64,000 nt of DNA. Source: CAWAND01 sp963783335. GTDB lineage: Bacteria; Chloroflexota; Anaerolineae; Anaerolineales; E44-bin32. The stretch is from assembly GCA_963783335.1 (NCBI GenBank), contig CAWAND010000002.1, positions 62,001 to 126,000 on the forward strand. The letters are read 5' to 3'. Made by a program: the position numbers and the translations under genes. Positions 30,065 to 40,516 of this stretch are shown in pieces. The notes below the pieces were generated by a model, which saw only the letters and a list, made by a program, of their open reading frames with translations, searched no databases and was not told the DNA's origin. Position 1 is the stretch's first letter. Every line of letters starts with the position of its first letter.

Positions 30065-30982
30065 ATGGCAACAGTCTTGCTGACAGGTGGTAGAGGTTTT
30101 ATCGGGACGAACCTGAAAGATGAGCTCCGGTCGAGAGGACATGAGGTGTGGACGCTTGATCTTTTGCATGGGGAAGATCCGTTCCACACAAGAGCCGATG
30201 TTTCCTCGTACCGGCAGCTTGAAGCAGCATTCAGTCGGACCAACTTTGACTATGTCTATCATCTGGCCGCAGAGTATGGCCGTTGGAATGGGGAAGACCA
30301 CTACCAGAATCTTTGGCGAACCAATGCCATAGGAACGAAGAATATGCTCCGCCTGCAGGAGAAACATGCTTTCCGTATGATCTTCTTTTCGAGCGCCGAG
30401 GTCTATGGGGATTACGAAGGCATCATGTCAGAAGACGTCATGGACAAGGTGCCTATCAAGCAGATGAATGACTACGCTATCGCCAAGTGGGCCGGTGAGC
30501 TTCAATGCCTCAATCATGCAGCGATGTTCGGGAACGAGATTGTACGTGTGCGTCCCGTGAATTGCTATGGCCCGCACGAGTACTACAGTCGGTACAGGGG
30601 GGTGATCCCAATATTTGTCTACTCCGCCATCAAAGGTAACGAATTCACTGTGTATCGAGGCCATAAGCGGATCTTTGACTATGTGGAAGACACGTGCAGA
30701 ACATTCGCGAATATCGTAGACAACTTCATCCCCGGAGAGGTTTACAACGTTGGCGGAAGGGAAGAATGGGAGATCACCACTGATGATCTAGCAGAAATCA
30801 TTATCGAGGCAACCGGGGCGGATCCGGCCCTTGCCATCTTTACAGGCGGGGAAGCGTTTACTACGAAAGTGAAACACATGGATTTCTCAAAGGCTCGTCG
30901 CGACTTGGGCCACGATCCGAAGATTGAAATCCGAGATGGAGTTGAACGATACGTTGAATGGATGAAGCGCATCTATTCGTGA
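30065..30982 (+). CDS. NAD-dependent sugar-nucleotide epimerase/dehydratase (extended SDR), first
   Basis: 305 residues, intact, from an ATG with GGAG eight to nine bases upstream. The Rossmann motif TGGRGFIGTNL starts at residue 7. The active-site Tyr and Lys are in MNDYAIAKWAGE, with the Ser-containing strand IFFSSAEVYGDYEG before it. The end (KARRDLGHDPKIEIRDGVER) is typical of sugar-nucleotide SDRs. It would convert an NDP-sugar for the EPS; the exact substrate cannot be read. A second, distinct SDR gene follows after 33 bases. These two are among the few unbroken genes between 20 and 40 kb. Confidence 0.85.
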   Translation: MATVLLTGGRGFIGTNLKDELRSRGHEVWTLDLLHGEDPFHTRADVSSYRQLEAAFSRTNFDYVYHLAAEYGRWNGEDHYQNLWRTNAIGTKNMLRLQEKHAFRMIFFSSAEVYGDYEGIMSEDVMDKVPIKQMNDYAIAKWAGELQCLNHAAMFGNEIVRVRPVNCYGPHEYYSRYRGVIPIFVYSAIKGNEFTVYRGHKRIFDYVEDTCRTFANIVDNFIPGEVYNVGGREEWEITTDDLAEIIIEATGADPALAIFTGGEAFTTKVKHMDFSKARRDLGHDPKIEIRDGVERYVEWMKRIYS

Positions 30983-31015
30983 GCAAAGACCCAGACGGTG
31001 AAGGAGCTCTCAATC

Positions 31016-32074
31016 ATGCAGGACTACCAAGAATACTACGAAGGGAAGACGATTCTTGTCACAGGGGGAGCTGGATCTATTGGGTCTAACTTGAGCTTCA
31101 CGCTTGCCGATCTGGGAGCCAAGGAAGTGATCATCCTTGATGACCTTTCGGCCGCATATGAGTGGAACATCCCCTCCCTGCCGAACATCCTGTTTGTCAG
31201 GGGGTCCGTTACAGATGAAATATCACTGAAGCGCGTATTTGCCGAGAAACCACAAGTTGTCTTTCATTTGGCCGCATTCTTTGCGAATCAGAATTCGGTT
31301 GACTATCCCCAAAAGGACCTCATGGTCAATGGGCTTGGCACGCTGCTTGTTCATCAATACGCCACGATGACGGAAGTCGAGCGGCTTGTTTACGCCTCCT
31401 CGGGGTGCTCGATCTACGGCAGTGAGGCGCCACTGCCGCTCAAAGAAGACTTCATGTCCATGCATCTAACCACTCCCTATCAAATTACAAAGATGCTTGG
31501 AGAGCTCTACGCGAATTTCTTCCATCACCACTATGGATTGCCAGTGGTGAAGACGCGCTTCTTCAACTCCTATGGTCCTGGAGAGGTTCCGGGCCAGTAT
31601 CGCAACGTTATCCCCAACTTCATTTACTGGGCGATGCTCGGACATCCGCTTCCCTTCACTGGCAGTGGAGGGGAGACACGAGATTTCACGTATGTTACGG
31701 ATATTGTGGATGCTCTTCTCAGGGCCGGGTACTACGACAAGGCTGTGGGATCTGAGATGAACATAGCTTCCGGTGTTGAGACAAACATTCTCGAAATGGC
31801 CAACAAGATAAATGAGATTGTTGGCAACAGTGCAGGCGTCCAAAAGGCGCCGCCCAGAGTCTGGGATACCAAGAAGCGGCTCTTGGCAAGCGTGGAGCGC
31901 GCCAATGACATCATAGGCTATAGCCCACAAATGGACTTTGATGAGGGGCTAACCAACACAATTGACTGGTTCAAACACAACTGGACGGCAATACGCCGAG
32001 ATGCAGAGTTTCCTCCTGGGAGTTCGTCCGCCGTGCGAGGTGTGGTCGTGAAATCCCAACAAGTGCCCGCGTGA
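31016..32074 (+). CDS. NAD-dependent sugar-nucleotide epimerase/dehydratase (extended SDR), second
   Basis: 352 residues from the ATG after AAGGAG; the upstream GTG at 30998 overlaps that site and is less likely. Motifs: LVTGGAGSIGSNL (NAD binding), VFHLAAFFANQNSV, YASSGCSIYGSEAPL, and catalytic TPYQITKMLGE. FNSYGPGEVPGQYRNVIPN is typical of UDP-glucuronate/GlcNAc-type epimerases. The last ~25 residues are an unusual Ser/Val tail. The stop overlaps the GTG of the next glycosyltransferase, so they are translationally coupled. Confidence 0.83.
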   Translation: MQDYQEYYEGKTILVTGGAGSIGSNLSFTLADLGAKEVIILDDLSAAYEWNIPSLPNILFVRGSVTDEISLKRVFAEKPQVVFHLAAFFANQNSVDYPQKDLMVNGLGTLLVHQYATMTEVERLVYASSGCSIYGSEAPLPLKEDFMSMHLTTPYQITKMLGELYANFFHHHYGLPVVKTRFFNSYGPGEVPGQYRNVIPNFIYWAMLGHPLPFTGSGGETRDFTYVTDIVDALLRAGYYDKAVGSEMNIASGVETNILEMANKINEIVGNSAGVQKAPPRVWDTKKRLLASVERANDIIGYSPQMDFDEGLTNTIDWFKHNWTAIRRDAEFPPGSSSAVRGVVVKSQQVPA

Positions 32075-33274
32075 ACCTGCGCTTCTTCAATGCCTACGAT
32101 ACTGCAACACCGTTCTTTAGGAATCTGATTCCTTCGCTGTCAGCCCGGTGCCACGATGTTGAGATTGTTCTCAGCAGGGCCAAGTACCGGGAATCGGACC
32201 TCGGCAGGATCCTTTCACAGTATGAAGGGGTGAAAGTAACCCAACTCTGGGCTCCAACGCTACGTCATGGAAGCAGCCTTGGGCGAGTACTTGTCTACCT
32301 TTCCTATTGGTGTCAGGCAATGGCGATGTCAATCATGGGGGGGCGTGTTGATGTCAACGTATTCTTGACGCAACCGCCGTTGATCGGGTGGCTCGGAACG
32401 CTTCTGAAGAAACTCAGGGGGCAGGACTATGTCCTGATCCTGATGGACATCTATCCCGATATCTTGCAGGCGCTGCGACAGCGCAGAAAACTGCGAACGT
32501 GGGACCAGATACCAAGGAAGCTCGCACTTGCATCCTACCGAGGTGCTCGGGACGTAGTGGTCATTGGCCGGTGCATGAAGAGGCATCTGTTGTCCAAGGA
32601 TGCGAAGCTCAAGCGCATTCATGTGATTCCGAACTGGGCTGACGAAAGGGAGATTCAGCCTGTCGACCACAGGACCAATGCCTTTCGACAATCGCAGCCT
32701 TGGAAGAACCGCTTCGTCATTATGTACGCCGGCAATATTGGGATTCCCCAATGGTTTGACGATCTCTTGGAGGCCGCTCCGCGGCTTTCTAGTCGTGACG
32801 ACCTCGCGTTTGTCATCGTTGGTGAGGGCTCAAGACTGGAATGGCTAAGGTCCAGAAATCGACACTGGAAGACTTTCCAACCTTTACCACTATCCCTTCC
32901 TCCATACCAGACATCCGCTCAGTGAAATCATCAGTGCCGGAGATGTCCACTTCGTTTCCTTGAGAAGAGGAGTTGAAGGCCTTGCCGTTCCGTCGAAGAC
33001 TTACAGCATCATGGCCGCTGGCAGGTCAATTGTGTATCAGGGTAGTCAGGAAGGGGAGATCGGCATGATGATAACCGAGGAGCGAATTGGAAAAGTTGTT
33101 CCTCTCGGGCACACGGACAGGTTGGTCGACGTTCTGCTTGGTTATCTGAATTCACCCCAAACGGCGGAACGAGAAGGCATGCGTGCGCGCAACCTCGTAG
33201 AGGGGAGATACGGCCGTCAAGGCAGGATCCAGGCATATTCGGGCCTGGTCTTGGGCAGAAGTGTCCTACCTTGA
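32071..33274 (+). CDS. Glycosyltransferase family 4, WbuB/WcaI-like (one frame break)
   Basis: GTG start in a GTGA overlap with the upstream epimerase. The N-terminal half includes VFLTQPPLIGWLGTLLKKLR and YVLILMDIYPDILQALRQ, the latter typical of WbuB-like enzymes. The donor half starts with FVIMYAGNIGIPQWFDDLLE and FVIVGEGSRLEWL. The frame changes near 32870 and continues NLYHYPFLH...HFVSLRRGVEGLAVPSKTYS to the stop. About 400 residues if joined, the family norm. It probably transfers an N-acetylated aminosugar, by family analogy. Confidence 0.77.
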
Positions 33275-33295
33275 GCTGGATGGGCTGCCAACTCA

Positions 33296-34178
33296 ATGCA
33301 AAATGAACGCTTGGTGATCATCGTCGGGGCCGCCAGATCGGGCACCAAGATACTGCGAGACGTTCTTGCCGAGCATCCTGACGTGTCCAAGGTTCCCTAC
33401 GATATTAACTTCATCTGGCGGCTGGGAAATCAATCATCTGAGCACGATGAGCTGGACCCAGGTTCACTGACCCCGGGTCTTTCTCGTGAATCAGAGAAAA
33501 GATTATTGGGTACAATCACGGTTCTCCATTTCTCATCGAGAAGACAGTCAGCAATTGCCTTCGAGTGAGATTCGTCAATGCGGTTTTCCCAAATGCCAAG
33601 TTCATTCACCTGGTGCGCAACGGGGAAGATGTCATCAAATCCGCTACTCGTCAGTGGCTGGCGGCTCCCGATCTGTATTACGTCTTGAAGAAGACGACGA
33701 CATTCCCACTCATTGATGCATTTGACTACGGGGTAGCCTATGCGCTCGACACGCTGCGACGGCTGCTTCCTTCAAAGCACAAGATTCCGAGCATATGGGG
33801 ACCCCGCTACGACGGCATTGAACAGGATATCGAGAGCAAGAGCCTGATTCAAGTTTGTGCCATCCAATGGTTCAAGTGTTTGGAGATGGCAACAAAGGAT
33901 TTACTAGGTATCGAGAAGGACCGCGTGTTTTTGGATCCGCTATGAAGACTTTGTTGGGAAATCCCGAAGCCCACCTTGAGCGGATAGCGGAGTTCATGCG
34001 TGTAATTCCTTCCACATTTGTCTCAACGCAATTGGGAAGCACTGTGGACAAGACCAATGTAGGGAAAGGGCGGAGGGCATTGGCACCTGAGGATTTGGAC
34101 CTCATCACTCCATACCTACATCTGGCAGAAGAACTTCTGGCTCGAACCGTGATTCTCGGATCTCCTGGCTCCCCGTAG
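33296..34178 (+). CDS. PAPS-dependent sulfotransferase (several frame breaks)
   Basis: ATG start. The phosphosulfate loop is LVIIVGAARSGTKILRDVL. After about 33470 the frame changes (NQRKDYWVQSRF), again near 33530 (EKTVSNCLRVRFVNAVFPNA), giving the second binding segment FIHLVRNGEDVIKSATRQW. A last change near 33935 leads to GNPEAHLERIAEFMRVIPST and the stop. About 290 residues. Sulfotransferase family, second of four in the window. It is likely to sulfate the polysaccharide if the breaks are artefacts. Confidence 0.7.
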
Positions 34179-34297
34179 TTCAAACTTGGTCGAAACCCCA
34201 GTCACTCGCTGCTACCTAAGTCCATCCGTCTCCTGGTCGTCACCTCTTGGAGGCTTCGTACACTCTTGGATAGCTTTCCATCTAGAGATGAAAATAA

Positions 34298-34976
34298 ATG
34301 GGAAACCAGAATGTGGGGAAGTCGATGCTTAAGCGCCTTGTAGAGCTACTGAGTTCATCACTGGGCCTGCTATTCCTGTCACCGGTTTTCTTGTTTACCG
34401 CGGTGGCTGTCAACCGTGTATTCGGAAGGGCCGGTGTTCTACCAAGGGCTGCGCACTGGGCGCAACGGCGAGCCTTTCCGGATACTGAAGTTCCGCACGA
34501 TGAGTGAGGCGGCGGCCTCGCACAATGGGCCGAGAATCACCGCCAAAGGTGATCCCCGCGTCACCAAATTGGGCCGCTTCCTGCGCGATTCAAAATTAAA
34601 TCAGCTCGCCCAGCTGATCAACGTGCTCAAGGGCGAGATCAGCCTTGTTGACCGTGACAGGAAGATCCGACCTTTGTACGGCATTACAGCGAAACGGCGC
34701 AAGGATGATCGACCCGGCATTACCAGCTTGGCATCGGTGATCTACACCAGCGAAGAGAAGATGCTCTACAGTGAAAGCAGCAGACCCTCTGCCCCAATCT
34801 TGCCCGACAAGCTGCGCCTGGATCTGATCTATGTGCGCAATCAGTCCATGCTGCTCGATCTCGATATCCTGTTCCGTACCTTTGTCATTCTCATGCCCCG
34901 CTTCCGGAGTGCCACGCTTCACACCGAGGATGTGCTCTTGGGGCCGTTCCGGCTGCTGCGCCGGCTGGTGACATAG
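34298..34976 (+). CDS. Bacterial sugar transferase, WcaJ/WbaP C-domain type (frame-broken)
   Basis: ATG start. A single membrane helix (LSSSLGLLFLSPVFLFTAVAV) is followed, after a frame change near 34400, by the phosphoglycosyltransferase signature (GPVFYQGLRTGRNGEPFRIL, KFRTM) and LGRFLRDSKLNQLAQLINVL. The usual SLVGPRP motif reads SLVDRDRK, which suggests another local error or decay. About 225 residues. Enzymes of this family load the first sugar phosphate on undecaprenyl phosphate. A second, intact one is fused to a GT2 at 50947. Confidence 0.68.
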
Positions 34977-35800
34977 CTAGCTTAGACGCCGTCGTCGCCG
35001 GGATTGCGGTGGTTCTGGCCGGCACGATCTGGCGTCTGGCAGCGCCCCTGAATCTGGGGCTTGCTTCGCGCAGGCGTGGCCGCCCTGAGCATCACGGCGG
35101 GCTTCACGCTGATCAACAACCTCACCATTATACAGAAGGTGCGGTGGCGCTCGGCTTAACGGCGAGTCGATAGGCTTGCTTTTCTCGGTTTTCGTGGCAA
35201 CGGTGCTCGGCTGGTGATCAATGCCTTTGTCCCCCAGCCAAACATGCCACCGGGATGCTGTTGGTGGCCGCCGTGCTGGCATTCGGAGGGTTTGTCGACG
35301 GTCGCTATCGTCGCAAGCTCTTCGGGAGGGGCGCGCGTTAGGATCGACCCGTGGGCAGTTGATCAGTACGGTTGCCCAGGAGAAGGTTATCGTGGTGGGC
35401 GCCGGTGAAGCGGGCCAGCTCATGATCTGGCTGCTGCAGAACAGCCCGGCAGCGAGCATCTATCACGTGGTGGGTGTGGTCGATGACGATTTCCGAAAGA
35501 TCGGGACCTTGCTGCATGGGGTGCCTATCTTGGGGGACGTCGAGCCATTGAATGATTTTTGTCGACCAGTACGGAGTCGACAGCGTTCTATTGCTATTTA
35601 GCAGCATAGACCCCGGTCGACGCAACCAGATTCTGACACGTTGTCGCCAGACCAAAGCCCGGACGATCGTGGCCCCAGACCTGCTGAGCTTCCTGGTCCC
35701 GGACGAGGGGCGAGCAATCGATGGGCGCCCGTTCGCCCCGGCCGACACCCAACGGCGCCATTGGCCGATCTGGCACGAGCGAGCAAGTACGCTCGTGTGA
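34977..35800 (+). pseudogene. Remnant of a CapD/WbpM-like polysaccharide biosynthesis protein
   Basis: Pieces only: a membrane-segment-like AVVAGIAVVLAGTIWRL near 35000; the nucleotide-binding fold KVIIVVGAG-like VIVVGAGEAGQLMIWLLQ with VVGVVDDDFRKIGTLLHGVP at 35390-35540; and, in another frame, VDQYGVDSVLLLFSSIDPGR and TKARTIVAPDLLSF. The C-terminal epimerase domain of this family is absent. At least three frame changes are present, so this looks truncated as well as broken. Confidence 0.5.
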
Positions 35801-36048
35801 CGGATTTGATCCTTCGTCTTGATCGACGGGTTTCCGATGGGAAGAAGGGCAACGCAGATTCGTCCAGCCCCTCGGAACCTGGGCCGGTGGCTCAAGCACC
35901 AAGACGCCTGACACGAACACCGGCCTCCTTGTAACCCGATTCCTCGAATTGAACTTGCCGCTCCGCCCCGCTGGTCGATCCGTGCGTGCCATGAGCCGCC
36001 CTCATCTGTCCCTGGTGCTCGACCATCCAACAACCAACGGAGTCTTCT

Positions 36049-37034
36049 TTGAACTGGAAGAGGTCTTTGGGTAACCGTGACCGGCGCCGGTGGTTTCATC
36101 GGCAGCCACCTGGTCGAGCGCCTGGTTGAAGACGGCGCCGGTGTGCGCGCCCTGGTTCACTACAACTCGCGCAACGACCCCGGATGCTGCGCCTGCTTCC
36201 CGCCGAGCTGCTCGACCGAATCGATGTGGTCGCTACCGATCTTTCTGACCCCCACGCTGTCTTGCGTGCTGTCAAAGGCATGCATACCGTCTTTCACCTT
36301 GGGGCGCTGATTTCAATCCCCTATTCCTATCGCTACCCGGGCCATGTGGCCCGAATCAACGTGATGGGGACGCTCGACGTCCTGGAGGCCTGTCGAGCGA
36401 ACGGCGTTCAGCGTCTCGTTCACACGTCATCGAGTGAGGTCTATGGCACCGCGCAGTACGTGCCCATTGACGAGGGCCATCCGCTCCAAGGGCAGTCGCC
36501 CTACTCCGCCAGCAAGATCGGCGGCGACAAGCTGGCCGAGAGCTTCCATCGGGCGTAGGACCTGCCCATCGTGACACTGCGGCCCTTCAACACCTACGGT
36601 CCCAGGCAATCCGACCGGGCCGTGATCCCCACCGTCGTCAGCCAGGCGCTGACCCAAGATGAGATTCGCCTGGGCAATCTTGAGCCGTCGCAATCTCACC
36701 TTTGTCAGCGATACGGTGGACGGGTTCCTCAGGGCCGGGTCGACGCCAGGGATTGAGGGTCAAACGTTCAATCTGGGCACGGGCAAGGACATTGCCATCG
36801 GTGACCTGGCGAACACAATCGTCCAACTGGTTCGCCGGACATCAAGATCACCCAAGACATGGCCCGTCTTCGGCCCGAGAAGTCAGAGGTGGACCGATTG
36901 CTTTCGGACAACAGCAAGGCTGGCGCCGAGCTGAATTGGAGCCCCCAGGTTCCCTCGACGAGGGTTTGAAAAAAACGATCGACTGGATACGCCGCCACAT
37001 GGACTACTACACGCCTGGCGTGTATAGGGTCTAG
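36049..37034 (+). pseudogene. LegB-like NDP-sugar 4,6-dehydratase, interrupted
   Basis: Probable TTG start (NWKRS), then frame changes into VTGAGGFIGSHLVERLVE, a frame change to LLPAELLDRIDVVATDLSDP, and the highly typical segment ALISIPYSYRYPGHVARINV, TSSSEVYGTAQYVPIDEGHP, with catalytic SPYSASKIGGDKLAE. A TAG stop at 36556-36558 interrupts it. The sequence goes on with LPIVTLRPFNTYGPRQSDRA and RAGSTPGIEGQTFNLGTGKD. These motifs match LegB-type dehydratases of legionaminic or related nonulosonate/bacillosamine pathways. With the next two genes it forms a dehydratase-nucleotidyltransferase-aminotransferase set. Confidence 0.6.
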
Positions 37035-37044
37035 GGGGATCATA

Positions 37045-37746
37045 ATGAAGGCTGTCGTGCTCCGGGGGGCAAGGGAACCAGGTGGCGCCCTATACCAGCA
37101 TCCTGCCCAAACCGCTCATGCCCATCGATGACATGCCATTCTCGAGGTGCTCATCCGTCAGATGAAGCGCAGCGGGATCGACGATGTCATCCTCACGGTG
37201 GGCCATCTTGCGTACCTCCTCGAGTTCTACTTTTAAGGGCGGCGAATACTACGGGGTAACCATCGCACAGTCACGAGAAAAAGCCGCTTGGAACGGCTGG
37301 TCCGCTCTCGCTGATTGGCGATCTGGACGAAACGTTCATGGTGATGAACGGCGACGTGCTCACGACACTCGACATGCAAGAGTTGATTGATTTCCATCAG
37401 CGTGAAGGTGGAATTGCCACCATCGCCATGCATGAACGAGAGGTCAAGATCGACCTGGGAGTCTTTCACTGAACAGTGGCAACATCGTGGCCGGCTACGG
37501 AAAGCCAGATCAGCTATCGTGTGAGCATGGGCATGTACGTCTTCGAGCCCGAGGTGCTGGATTACATCCCTTGCGACGAGTACCTCGACTTCCCAGATCT
37601 CATTCTCAAGCTTATCGACAAAGGGGAACGCGTCATGGGCTATCCCTTCGATGGCTATTGGCGCGATCTGGGACGACATGAGGACTATCAGGAGGCGTGG
37701 CAGGATTTCCGAGAGATGCGCCACCTTTTTCTGGGTGACGAGCATG
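37045..37746 (+). CDS. NDP-sugar pyrophosphorylase (nucleotidyltransferase), frame-broken
   Basis: ATG after AGGGGGAT. The start MKAVVLRG is followed by frame changes leading to SILPKPLMPIDDMP, VLIRQMKRSGIDDVILTVGH, then LIGDLDETFMVMNGDVLTTL in another frame and the end VSMGMYVFEPEVLDYIPCDE, GYPFDGYWRDLGRHEDYQEA. This is the RmlA-like nucleotidyltransferase fold: NTP plus sugar-1-phosphate gives NDP-sugar. About 235 residues. As read, its last frame runs without stop into the aminotransferase, probably because one base is missing at the junction. Confidence 0.65.
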
Positions 37747-38883
37747 AACTGGCGGGTACCCTGGCCAACCTCAGCTATGACGAAGCCGAAATTCAGGCGG
37801 CGCTGGGCATCCTCAAGGCGGGGTGGCTCACCATGGGAGCCACCACACAGGCCTTTGAGCAGGCGTTTGCCAAGCAGATCGGTGTCAAACATGCCATCGC
37901 CGTAGCCAATGCCACGGTGGGGCTCACTTGGCCGCGCGCGCCGTCGGCGTGGGGCCAGGCGACGAGGTCATCGTGCCGTCGCTCACCTTTGTCGCCTCCG
38001 CCAATGCCATTCTCTACCAGGGAGCGAATCCGGTCTTCGTGGATGTGGTGTCGGAAGATGATCTGACGGTGGATCCGAACGCCATTCAGGACGCCATCAC
38101 CAATGACACCCAAGCCATCATGGTCATGCACTACGGCGGCTATATGTGCGACATGCCTTCCATTCTCGAGCTTGCTCGCGAGCACGGCCTGGCGGTCATC
38201 GAAGATGCTGCCCACGCGGCTGGGGCCTCGCTCGACGGACGAGCAGCCGGCGCCTGGGGGGACATCGCCGCCTTCAGCTTCTTCTCCAACAAGAATATGG
38301 CGACGGAGAAGGAGGCATGATCACCACCAATGACGGCGCGCTGGCCGAGAAGTGCGTCTGATGCGATCCCACGGTATGACCAGCCTTTCTTGGGATCGTC
38401 ACCAAGGGCATGCATTTTCTTACGATGTGGTCGATCTGGGCTACAACTACCGGATCGACGAAATCCGATCCGCCTTAGGCTTGAGGCAGCTCGAAAAGCT
38501 CGAAGCCGGCAATCGCGCGCCGCGAGAGATCAGCTCCCTGTATCGCTCGGCGTTTGCCGGGATGCCCGGGCTTGGGGTCCCGTTTGAGCGCCACCCTGGC
38601 CAATCCGCGGCGCATCTGTTCCCAATCCTGCTCAAGGGCGACGTCGACCGACAGGCTTTCATGGCGGCCAGTGGGATCAGGGCATTCAGACCAGCATCCA
38701 CTACCCACCGATCTACGCCTTCAGCTACTACCGCAAGAGGTTCGGGGACGCATCGCTGCCACAGACCGAGGACGTGGCAAAGCGCGAGTCACCTTGCCTC
38801 TCTATCCCGGAATGGCCGATGAGCAAGCCGGCTGGGTGGTGGATGCGGTGACGAAGAGTATTTCGATGGCGCAGGCGACGTAG
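37744..38883 (+). CDS. DegT/DnrJ/EryC1/StrS sugar aminotransferase (frame-broken)
   Basis: The natural start is likely the ATG of MNWRVP..., overlapping the nucleotidyltransferase. Visible in order: LANLSYDEAEIQAAL; KHAIAVANATVGL; VGPGDEVIVPSLTFVASANA; AVIEDAAHAAGASLDGRAAG; the PLP-lysine segment FSFFSNKNM; then in other frames GMTSLSWDRHQGHAFSYDVV, LGYNYRIDEIRSALGLRQLE, and LPLYPGMADEQAGWVVDAV at the end. At least four frame changes. The family transfers an amino group from glutamate to a keto-sugar nucleotide using PLP, fitting the dehydratase upstream. Confidence 0.7.
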
Positions 38884-38961
38884 GCTGGTGGCTGGACCGC
38901 CCCTGCCCACAGGCGCGCCATAGACCGGGCAGCCGACTCGGTTCTCAAGTACGAGTGGATC

Positions 38962-40345
38962 GTGCTGGGGCTTCTGGCCGTTCCGCTGCTGTTCCCCAGG
39001 CCCAGTTGGACGCCCTTCTTGCTGGTCCTGCCAATGCTATGGGGGGTTCGGTGGCGGCGAACCGGCTCATTTCTTCCTGCAACCCCGCTCAATCTGGGCT
39101 TGCTATTCCTTGCCGTGATGCTGCTGGTCAGCCTATGGGCGACGTTCAGCATCGCCTTCAGCCTGGACAAGATCAGCGGGCTGGTCTTCTCGCTGGCCGT
39201 CTTCTTCCTGGTTGCACGGTCGTCGGGCCAGCATTTTCAGAGAGCGTTGGTCGCCTTTCTCCTGGGCGGGCTGGCCATCGCCGGGCTCGGCCTGGTCAGC
39301 ACAGACTGGCCGTCGAAGATACCGTATGTAGATCGTTTGGCGGGCCAACTGCCTGGTTGGGTCAAAAGCCTTCCCTCCGCTCCCAACGGGATCCATCCCA
39401 ATGAGTTGGGCGGTGTCCTGGTTCTGTTTGTGCCGCTGGCAGCTGTCCTGGCGGTTCGAGGCGCCGATGTGTGGCGCGGGAGGCCCTGGACCAATCGCCT
39501 CGGGCTGGGGCTGGTCACAACCTACATGGGAGTTGTCACGCTGTTCACTCAATCGCGGAGCGGCTCCTGGGGCTGTTCCTTGGCTTGGCTGTGCTGCTGG
39601 TCTTGTCGGGCAGGCGGGGACAAATCACCTTGGCCGTGATGGCGCTGGTCTCTGTCGCGGCGGTTGCTTGGATCGGCCCTGCTAGGATTGTCGGCTCTAA
39701 TCAGCTGCAGACAACCAGCCCCGTTGGGGAGATTACGTTGGCTTCGCGGGTCGAGATATGGTCCCGCGCCGTCTACGGGCTGGAGGACTTCTCATTCACA
39801 GGCATGGGTATGGGCACCTTCCGTCGCGTCGTTCCGGTGCTCATCCCCTCTTCACCATCTCGCCCGACAAAGATATCGCCCATGCGCACAACATCTTCTT
39901 GCAGACCGGTCTCGATCTGGGGATTCCCGGCCTCATCGCCTACGTCAGCCTCTGGCTGGGTGCCTTTGCGATGCTTGCCTCCCTGCTTCGACATCGTGAG
40001 GCTGGCCCCGTTGCCTTCGGGCTGTCCGCCAGGTGGCTCTCGCTGGGTCTTTGCGGCGGTCTTGTCGCCCATTTGGTCTTCAGCATGACCGACGCCGTGG
40101 CGCTGGGGGCGCGGCCGGGTTTCTTGTGGTGGTACCTGCTGGGGCTGGTGGTGGGGTCTACAAGGTGCAGGGGGCGGGTAGAAGAGAAAAGGTCACAGGT
40201 AACAGGTAACAGGCAGAACCGCGGATCAGGGGGGCCAGAAACCTGTAACCTGACACCTGAATCCTGTAACCTGAGATGGTGGTACCTGCTGGGGCTGGTG
40301 GTGGGGCTCTACAAGCTGCAGGGAACGGGCAGAAGAGAAAAGTAA
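38962..40345 (+). CDS. O-antigen ligase-like membrane protein, 3' end altered by repeat insertion
   Basis: The frame is open from 38884; GTG at 38962 is the best start seen. Hydrophobic segments include LLFLAVMLLVSLWATFSIAF and LGGVLVLFVPLAAVLAV. There are frame changes near 39560 and 39850, then the ligase loop AHAHNIFLQTGLDLGIPGLI and a last helix. The C-terminal WWYLLGLVVG occurs twice: the first copy reads into heptamer array R4 (RSQVTGNRQN...CNLTPESCNL), then the second copy ends GLYKLQGTGRREK. The original protein probably ended near the first copy. Likely role: polymerisation or ligation of EPS units. Confidence 0.65.
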
Positions 40346-40440
40346 CAGGAAGGTAACAGGGAACAGGGAACAGGAAGAAAAGGTCACAGGTAACAGGTGA
40401 CAGGAAGAACCGCGCATCAGGGGGGCACGGAAAGCCGGTA
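40127..40440. repeat. Imperfect tandem duplication carrying heptamer array R4
   Basis: The ~150-base unit at 40127-40275 (gene end TGGTGGTACCTGCTGGGGCT, then AGAAGAGAAAAGGTCACAGG, arms of GGTAACA, a GAACCGCGGATCAGGGGGG spacer and CCTGTAA units) is followed by a second version from 40277 with the same order and small differences. The spacer recurs as GAACCGCGCATCAGGGGGG near 40407. The gene end has thus been duplicated together with the array. Confidence 0.75.
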
Positions 40441-40500
40441 ACCTGACACCTGAATCCTGTAACCAGTATACCTGTAACCTGAACCCTGTAAACTGTATCT
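40341..40500. repeat. Heptamer-repeat array R5
   Basis: Left arm of AGTAACAGGAAGGTAACAGG and GAACAGG units, a middle with the GAACCGCGCATCAGG spacer, and a right arm of CCTGACA/CCTGAAT/CCTGTAA units (40440-40490). It lies directly upstream of the four-helix-bundle gene. Confidence 0.78.
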
Positions 40501-40516
40501 TGAAGAGGGGGGAACC

